Below, one piece after another: positions 5,177-9,515 of a stretch of 9,515 bases of DNA. The notes under the pieces are model-generated. The model did no database searches. It was not told the origin of the DNA and saw only the letters and a program-made list of their open reading frames with translations. Source of the stretch: an uncultured Bacteroidales bacterium (lineage in GTDB: Bacteria; Bacteroidota; Bacteroidia; Bacteroidales; Muribaculaceae); contig URNY01000106.1 in NCBI GenBank assembly GCA_900549375.1, positions 1 to 9,515 on the forward strand. The letters are read 5' to 3'. Position numbers and translations under genes: made by a program. The first letter of the stretch is position 1, and each line of letters starts with the position of its first letter.

Positions 5177-7285
5177 TCATTTCGCGAAGCCGCGCAGACG
5201 CAAAAGCGCCTTCGAATCGGGCTCATGACCGCGGAAACGTTTGAAGAGCACCATCGGGTCTTCCGTGTCGCCGCTCTCCAGTATGTTCTTCTTGAAGGAG
5301 GCTGCAGTCTTCTTATCGAAGATTCCTTTCTGCTTGAAGAGCTCCCAGGCATCGGCTTCGAGCACCTGCGCCCAAAGATAGGTATAATAGCCCGAAGCAT
5401 AGCCGTCGCTGCCGAAGATATGTTTGAAGTAGGGCGAACGGTAGCGATAGGTGATCTCCTCAGGCATGCCGATCTTCTCGCTTACCTTCACTTCGAAGGC
5501 GGCGGGATCCTTCACTTCGGGCGTCTTGCCATATTCGAGGTCGAGGAGAGCGGCGCCGGCAAGTTCGGTGGTCATGAAGCCCTGGTTGAATTTGGAGGCA
5601 TCGGAAAGTTTCTTCACGAGTTCATCTGGAATCACCTCGCCGGTCTTGTAATGGCGCGCATAGCCTTTGAGCACCTCCGGCTCGAAAGCCCAGTGCTCGT
5701 TGATCTGCGAGCACATCTCCACATAGTCGCGGTCCACATTCGTGCCGGCCAATGATTTATAGGGAGCACGCGAAAGGATTGCCTGCAGAGCGTGGCCGAA
5801 CTCATGGAATGTGGTCTCCACCTCGTCGATTGTGAGAAGCGCGGGCGTGTCGCCGGCGGGACGAGTGAAGTTGCCGACGTTATAAACGATCGGGCGACGT
5901 GTCTTGCCGTCTTCGAAGATGCCGCAGCTCTGAAGCTGCTCCATCCATGCACCCTGACGCTTGGTGTCGCGCGGGAAATAATCGCACATCCACACGGCCA
6001 CATGCTCCCCGGTCTTACTGTCGACTACGTCGAAGACCTGCATCTCGTTGATATATTTGGGAGCATCGGGCATCGGCACCATCTTGATGCCCCAGAGTTT
6101 CTCAACTGTGTCGAAAAGACCTTTCATCACGTTGTCGAGAGAGAAATAGGGGCGGAGTTCATTTTCATCGAGGTTATATTTCTCGTTTTTCACCTTTGCG
6201 GCATAGTAATAATAATCCCAAGGAGCGATCTTGAAGCCGCCGCCATGAGCGTCGACATAAGCCTGCATATCTTTCACCTCCTCGCGCGAACGCTCCACGG
6301 CAGGCTCGAACACGGAGAGAAGAAGGTCGCTCGCAGCCTCGGGAGTCTTGGCCATCACGCGACTCGTCATCATCTGGGCGAAATTGTCGAAACCCATGAT
6401 TTTCGCTTTCCGGTCACGGAGCTTCACTATCTCGCTGATCACGGGCATATTGCTGTTCTCGCCGAACGATGCCAGCGAAGTGTAGCCTTTATATATAGCC
6501 TCGCGTAGACCGCGGTTGTCGGCCGACTGGAGCACGGGCAGACGGCTCGGCGCATGGAGCGTGAACACCCACAGGCCGTCGAGACCGCGCTTGCGGGCCT
6601 CTTCGGCAGCCTGAGCCACCGATGATTCGGGAAGTCCGGCAAGATCCGCCTTGTCATATACCGTCACCGTGAACTCGTTGGTAGCTTTGAGCAGATTGCG
6701 GTTGAACTGGATAAAGAGCTTGGCAAGCTTGTCGTTCACCTCCACAAGCTCTTTCTTCTTGTCGGCGGGAAGGGCGGCTCCCTGCTCAGCGAAACTGCGG
6801 TAGTATTTCTCTACCACTCGTTTCTGCACCGGCGTGAGGCCCATCTTGTCGCGCATGTCGTAGATGCTTTTGATGCGCTGGAAGAGAGCGTCGTCGAGGT
6901 TCACCTTGTTGGAGGCTTCGTTGAGCATCGGTATGGCCTCTTCCGACATCGCGGCGAACTCGGGAGTGGAGAGCGCCTCCTCATAATGGTAGAACACCCC
7001 CTGCACACGCTCGAGAATCGGCGAGAGATTCTCGAGAGGAAGAATGGTGTTGTCGAAATCGGGAACGGCGCGGTTGCGCGTGATGTTGCGCAGGTTCTCA
7101 TCCTGCTCGGCTACACCGGCCTTGATAGCCGGTATGAAATCCGAAACCTCTATCTTGTCGAAGGGCGGGATGCCATACTTCGTGTCGTAGGGCTTCAGAA
7201 AGGGATTTTCTCTCTGCTGTGCCATGATTTGCGGACTTGCGGCGAGCAGAAGCGCTCCGGCCGCGATTGTGAATAGTTTTCTCAT
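5177..7285 (-). CDS. dcp: Exported M3 family zinc peptidase, peptidyl-dipeptidase type
   Basis: This 702-residue metallopeptidase belongs to family M3A (thimet oligopeptidase / Dcp). It is expected to cut short peptides, Dcp enzymes releasing C-terminal dipeptides. Residues 1-22 form a signal peptide (MRKLFTIAAGALLLAA..., cleavage IMA|QQ), so it acts in the periplasm or envelope. The zinc site is H494-E-F-G-H498, with the third ligand E523 in RDYVEMCSQ; the 29-residue spacing matches the family. The substrate-binding loop FGSDGYASGYYTYLW lies near 650. Length is normal and all key residues are present. It is 59 bp downstream of the phosphatase-fold gene with no strong promoter or terminator between, so it is probably the last gene of that operon. 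The family is certain; Dcp as against oligopeptidase activity is less so. Confidence 0.93.
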   Translation of the reverse strand: MRKLFTIAAGALLLAASPQIMAQQRENPFLKPYDTKYGIPPFDKIEVSDFIPAIKAGVAEQDENLRNITRNRAVPDFDNTILPLENLSPILERVQGVFYHYEEALSTPEFAAMSEEAIPMLNEASNKVNLDDALFQRIKSIYDMRDKMGLTPVQKRVVEKYYRSFAEQGAALPADKKKELVEVNDKLAKLFIQFNRNLLKATNEFTVTVYDKADLAGLPESSVAQAAEEARKRGLDGLWVFTLHAPSRLPVLQSADNRGLREAIYKGYTSLASFGENSNMPVISEIVKLRDRKAKIMGFDNFAQMMTSRVMAKTPEAASDLLLSVFEPAVERSREEVKDMQAYVDAHGGGFKIAPWDYYYYAAKVKNEKYNLDENELRPYFSLDNVMKGLFDTVEKLWGIKMVPMPDAPKYINEMQVFDVVDSKTGEHVAVWMCDYFPRDTKRQGAWMEQLQSCGIFEDGKTRRPIVYNVGNFTRPAGDTPALLTIDEVETTFHEFGHALQAILSRAPYKSLAGTNVDRDYVEMCSQINEHWAFEPEVLKGYARHYKTGEVIPDELVKKLSDASKFNQGFMTTELAGAALLDLEYGKTPEVKDPAAFEVKVSEKIGMPEEITYRYRSPYFKHIFGSDGYASGYYTYLWAQVLEADAWELFKQKGIFDKKTAASFKKNILESGDTEDPMVLFKRFRGHEPDSKALLRLRGFAK

Positions 7286-7344
7286 TAATATAAGTATTGG
7301 TTGTTATTGATTGTTCTTTCTTTATCCGAAGCCGATTGCCGCTT

Positions 7345-8451
7345 TCACTCTTTATCGAGATATTCGAATTCCGCCTTTATCGGATAGTGGTCGCTGCTTC
7401 TGATTCCGTTCTTGGAGACGCTCAAGGCTTTCAGCCCCCCTTTATAAAAAACCTGGTCAAGATGAAACCAGAAACCATGGCGGTTGTAGGTCACGGTAGG
7501 GCCGAATGTTGTTTCCTGAAAGGCATCGTTAAGTCCGGCATCGCGCATCAGCCTGTAGGCATAGGATTCGGGAACGTCGTTGAAGTCGCCGCTCACTATC
7601 AGCGGTCCGTTGATATCCTTAACTATCTCGGAGAGCTGACGGGCGTGCCCCGCCCTTTCGCGGAATGATTCCGAAAGCTTGCGGCGTATCGGCCCTTTCA
7701 TCTCGCGCAGACCCTCGCCAGTTTTAGAGGGTGACATTATGTCGCGTACCACGCGGCGCTCGCTGTCGGTGAGCATATAGGAATTGAGATGCATATTTAT
7801 CCAGTTCAGTTTCCCCCATGGCATCTTCACCTCATAGAGGGCGAATCGCGACATTCCGCCGTAGGAAGGCGTGTATTGCTTCACGAGTCTCACGGGATAG
7901 CGGGATAGCACTTTCAAATCCGTATTTGGTCCTCCCGCGCTATAGGGATAGCGGGCAAAGAGCGAATCGCGGAACTCTTTGAAATGTGGTATCTCGCTTC
8001 CCGACCATTCCACCACCTCTTGCAACCCGACAATATCGGCACCGGAAGAGAGCACATATTCGAAGGAGCGGTTGCCCGCCGGAGCATCCGGATGCTCCTG
8101 ATCCCATCCATGCACTATATTATAGGTGAGCAAAGAGAAAACGCGCTCCGGATTCTCCGGCTTCTTCGAGCCATGCATCGGCACGGCGTTGCGCATAGGC
8201 CCCCATGAGGCAACGATGGCGAGAAGCCCGATGGCGCCGGTGACATAACGCCCGGCGCAGAACCATGCCACGGTCACGATCAGCGAGGCTATGGCCAGAT
8301 AGGGAAAAAAGAGTGTGAGGGCCGACGGGAAAGCCACCCAGTCGGGGTTGACGCGGCCGCTATAGGCGGCTGCTATAGTGAGCAGAAACAGGATGAAGGA
8401 GAGTATTCTCAAAACTATCCTGAAAGCTGGTTTGATTACTGGCAGAAACAT
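7345..8451 (-). CDS. Membrane-anchored endonuclease/exonuclease/phosphatase family protein
   Basis: This 368-residue protein has an N-terminal membrane part with about three hydrophobic segments (residues 11-31, 41-63, 68-85). An EEP (DNase I-like) domain follows from about 105. The expected catalytic residues are present: N111 in LLTYNIVHG, E145 in GLQEV, H221 in NMHLNS, D289 and N291 in SGDFND, D332 in LDQVFY, and D354-H355 in SSDHYPI. EEP enzymes are divalent-metal-dependent and hydrolyse phosphodiesters in nucleic acids, lipids or inositol phosphates; the substrate here cannot be told. The membrane anchor and the rhomboid neighbours suggest an envelope substrate rather than DNA repair (inference). 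It starts 21 bp after the rhomboid stop codon, with no Shine-Dalgarno site, and is probably co-transcribed with both rhomboids and the M3 peptidase. Confidence 0.9.
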   Translation of the reverse strand: MFLPVIKPAFRIVLRILSFILFLLTIAAAYSGRVNPDWVAFPSALTLFFPYLAIASLIVTVAWFCAGRYVTGAIGLLAIVASWGPMRNAVPMHGSKKPENPERVFSLLTYNIVHGWDQEHPDAPAGNRSFEYVLSSGADIVGLQEVVEWSGSEIPHFKEFRDSLFARYPYSAGGPNTDLKVLSRYPVRLVKQYTPSYGGMSRFALYEVKMPWGKLNWINMHLNSYMLTDSERRVVRDIMSPSKTGEGLREMKGPIRRKLSESFRERAGHARQLSEIVKDINGPLIVSGDFNDVPESYAYRLMRDAGLNDAFQETTFGPTVTYNRHGFWFHLDQVFYKGGLKALSVSKNGIRSSDHYPIKAEFEYLDKE

Positions 8452-8460
8452 AATTTCTTT

Positions 8461-8484
8461 ATTTATCGCGATTCATTTATCGCG
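8461..8484. repeat. 10-bp direct repeat spanning a stop codon
   Basis: ATTTATCGCG occurs at 8461-8470 and 8475-8484, a 14-bp period. The right copy encodes the last residues of the rhomboid (RDK) and part of its stop; the left copy lies in the 21-bp gap to the next gene. It looks like a small local duplication of the gene's 3' end. Confidence 0.6.
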
Positions 8485-9354
8485 GAGACGTGAGGAGATT
8501 GCATCGAGCTCCCGGCGCTCCGAGGCCGAAAGCGAGGCATAGCCGGAGATGCGTATCTTGTCGAGCAGCTCGTCGAGGCGGGCGTGGTCGCTGAGCCGTC
8601 CGGCGGATGCCGAGGCCACAGCCGCGCCGTCGCGCACCGCCTGCCGGCGACGCCGGTCACTGTTGCGCGATTTGACTCCGTCGAGATATTCCTTGATTTT
8701 AGCGTTCAATCCAAAGAATCCTTTGCGGCCGTAGAGCAACCCGGCGCCGAGGCCGTAGGCCAGTCCGCCGAGATGAGCCACGGGGCCACCCGATGATCCG
8801 CCGCCGACACCAAGGAAGGTCAATATTATGCAGGCAAAGGCAAACCATTTAAGTTTAACTTCGCCGAATAGCATAAGACGGATGCGATAGTCGGGCATCC
8901 TGAGCATCGAAAAGGCCATCATCGCGAGCACCGATGCCGAGGCCCCGCAAAGATAGGCTCCCTGAGGAGCAATTGCAAAGATTGATACTATCGCATATAG
9001 CACGCCTCCGGAGACGCCCCCACCGATGTAGGTCCGAAGCAGGGCGCTGTCGGATGCGCAGAAGAGCATCATCCGCCCGAACCAATAGAGCCACAGCATA
9101 TTGAAGAGGAGATGGAGCAGCGAGAAGTGCGTCACCATGTACGTAAGCAGCGTCCACGGATGATGCATCAGGATTCCGAAATCGGCCGAAAGTGCGAATA
9201 GCCGCGGCAGGAGAAGCACGTCGCCATGACGCATCAATATCACCATCCCGGCAACAGAAAGGATTATACCGATGGCGATGTTAACCGCCAACAGTGCCGC
9301 AAGAGGCGCGGAGCCTCCGCAAAACCGCTTCATTTTCTCAATAAAAGCCGCCAC
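8473..9354 (-). CDS. Rhomboid family intramembrane serine protease
   Basis: This 293-residue polytopic protein has about six hydrophobic segments between residues 16 and 208. Rhomboids cleave transmembrane substrates within the bilayer. The H81-x3-N85 pair (HLLFN) matches the TM2 oxyanion residues. The catalytic serine is S139 in GASAS and the catalytic histidine is H194 in AHLGG. The usual GxSG motif reads GASA here. After the membrane domain comes a basic linker (SDRRRRQ, 232-238), then a C-terminal helical tail with LDELLDKIRISGYASLSASE (260-279), typical of Bacteroidales rhomboids. I chose the GTG at 9354 because xxFIEKMKRFCGG at the N-terminus aligns with the usual start of these proteins; this makes a 17-nt overlap with the upstream gene. 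The alternative ATG at 9333 would shorten the protein by seven residues and leave a 4-nt gap. Confidence 0.92.
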   Translation of the reverse strand: MAAFIEKMKRFCGGSAPLAALLAVNIAIGIILSVAGMVILMRHGDVLLLPRLFALSADFGILMHHPWTLLTYMVTHFSLLHLLFNMLWLYWFGRMMLFCASDSALLRTYIGGGVSGGVLYAIVSIFAIAPQGAYLCGASASVLAMMAFSMLRMPDYRIRLMLFGEVKLKWFAFACIILTFLGVGGGSSGGPVAHLGGLAYGLGAGLLYGRKGFFGLNAKIKEYLDGVKSRNSDRRRRQAVRDGAAVASASAGRLSDHARLDELLDKIRISGYASLSASERRELDAISSRLRDK

Positions 9355-9515
9355 CTCGCAGAAGTCCTTTCTTTTTCCAGTAAAACAGCAATATCAATCC
9401 AAAGAGCATCCCGCCGAGATGCGCGAAATGTGCCACGCTGTCCATCCTTCCGCTCACTCCGAAGAAGAATTCAAGAACGGCAAAGCCGACAAGCTGGCCG
9501 ATAAACTGTTCGATG
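9338..9515 (-). CDS. Second rhomboid protease, C-terminal part only
   Basis: The gene runs off the right edge; only the last 58 residues and the stop (9338-9340) are seen. They show a membrane segment (QLVGFAVLEFFFGV), then DSVAHFAHLGGMLFG, in which the AHLGG histidine is the catalytic one of rhomboids. A final hydrophobic stretch (LILLFYWKKKG) and a short tail GLLRGGGFY follow. The H-x2-H-LGG arrangement fits rhomboid TM6. Unlike the following gene it has no soluble C-terminal domain. Its stop lies inside the start of that gene, so translation of the two is likely coupled. The serine motif lies outside the window, so activity cannot be confirmed. Confidence 0.85.
   Translation of the reverse strand, partial: IEQFIGQLVGFAVLEFFFGVSGRMDSVAHFAHLGGMLFGLILLFYWKKKGLLRGGGFY

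Noticed and set aside
5101..5400. - strand frame extending past the peptidase stop codon into the gap
   Set aside because: It overlaps the peptidase in another frame with a low-complexity Arg/Ser-rich translation. The part in the gap shows no coding character and overlaps the candidate promoter.
5792..6508. Long + strand open frame (238 codons) opposite the M3 peptidase
   Set aside because: It is antisense to conserved catalytic-domain sequence, including the HEFGH region, and has no promoter or recognisable domain.

Overview
The window looks like chromosomal DNA from a Bacteroidales bacterium, possibly a Muribaculaceae-type gut commensal (inference). The protein families and their sequence flavour are Bacteroidales-like. 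Start codons are preceded by AT-rich sequence without Shine-Dalgarno sites. Several intergenic regions carry the Bacteroidetes promoter pattern TTTG-N19-21-TAnnTTTG. The content is mostly core and housekeeping. I see no transposase, phage gene, CRISPR array, tRNA or rRNA, and no clear new defence or metabolic system.

Layout. Positions 1-214 hold a terminator, a promoter whose -33 box sits inside that terminator, and a GC-rich 5'-leader hairpin. They precede a secreted BspA-type leucine-rich-repeat protein on the + strand (215-1141). Everything after that is on the - strand. A shared terminator (1169-1203) separates the two converging units. Leftward from HU come hup (4410-4673), argS (2335-4113), a Bax-inhibitor-1 family membrane protein (1525-2247) and a small, very acidic unknown protein (1228-1509). 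The last two are 15 bp apart and probably co-transcribed. hup and argS each have their own promoter, separated by a strong hairpin and a 9-nt-period TATA repeat.

The 503-bp gap 4674-5176 holds the hup promoter and long leader. It also holds a candidate small-RNA unit: a - strand promoter, about 190 nt of structured sequence and two tandem hairpins.

Positions 5177-9515 look like one operon. It contains the C-terminal end of a rhomboid protease cut by the window edge, a second complete rhomboid overlapping it by 17 nt with a GTG start, a membrane-anchored endonuclease/exonuclease/phosphatase-fold protein, and an exported M3 zinc peptidase (Dcp type). The grouping suggests envelope proteolysis and peptide turnover, but a shared pathway is inference.

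The observations most worth a second look are the candidate sRNA, the 9-nt TATA repeat with an inverted copy of its core across hup, the base-composition break inside the LRR gene, and the acidic protein paired with the Bax-inhibitor gene.
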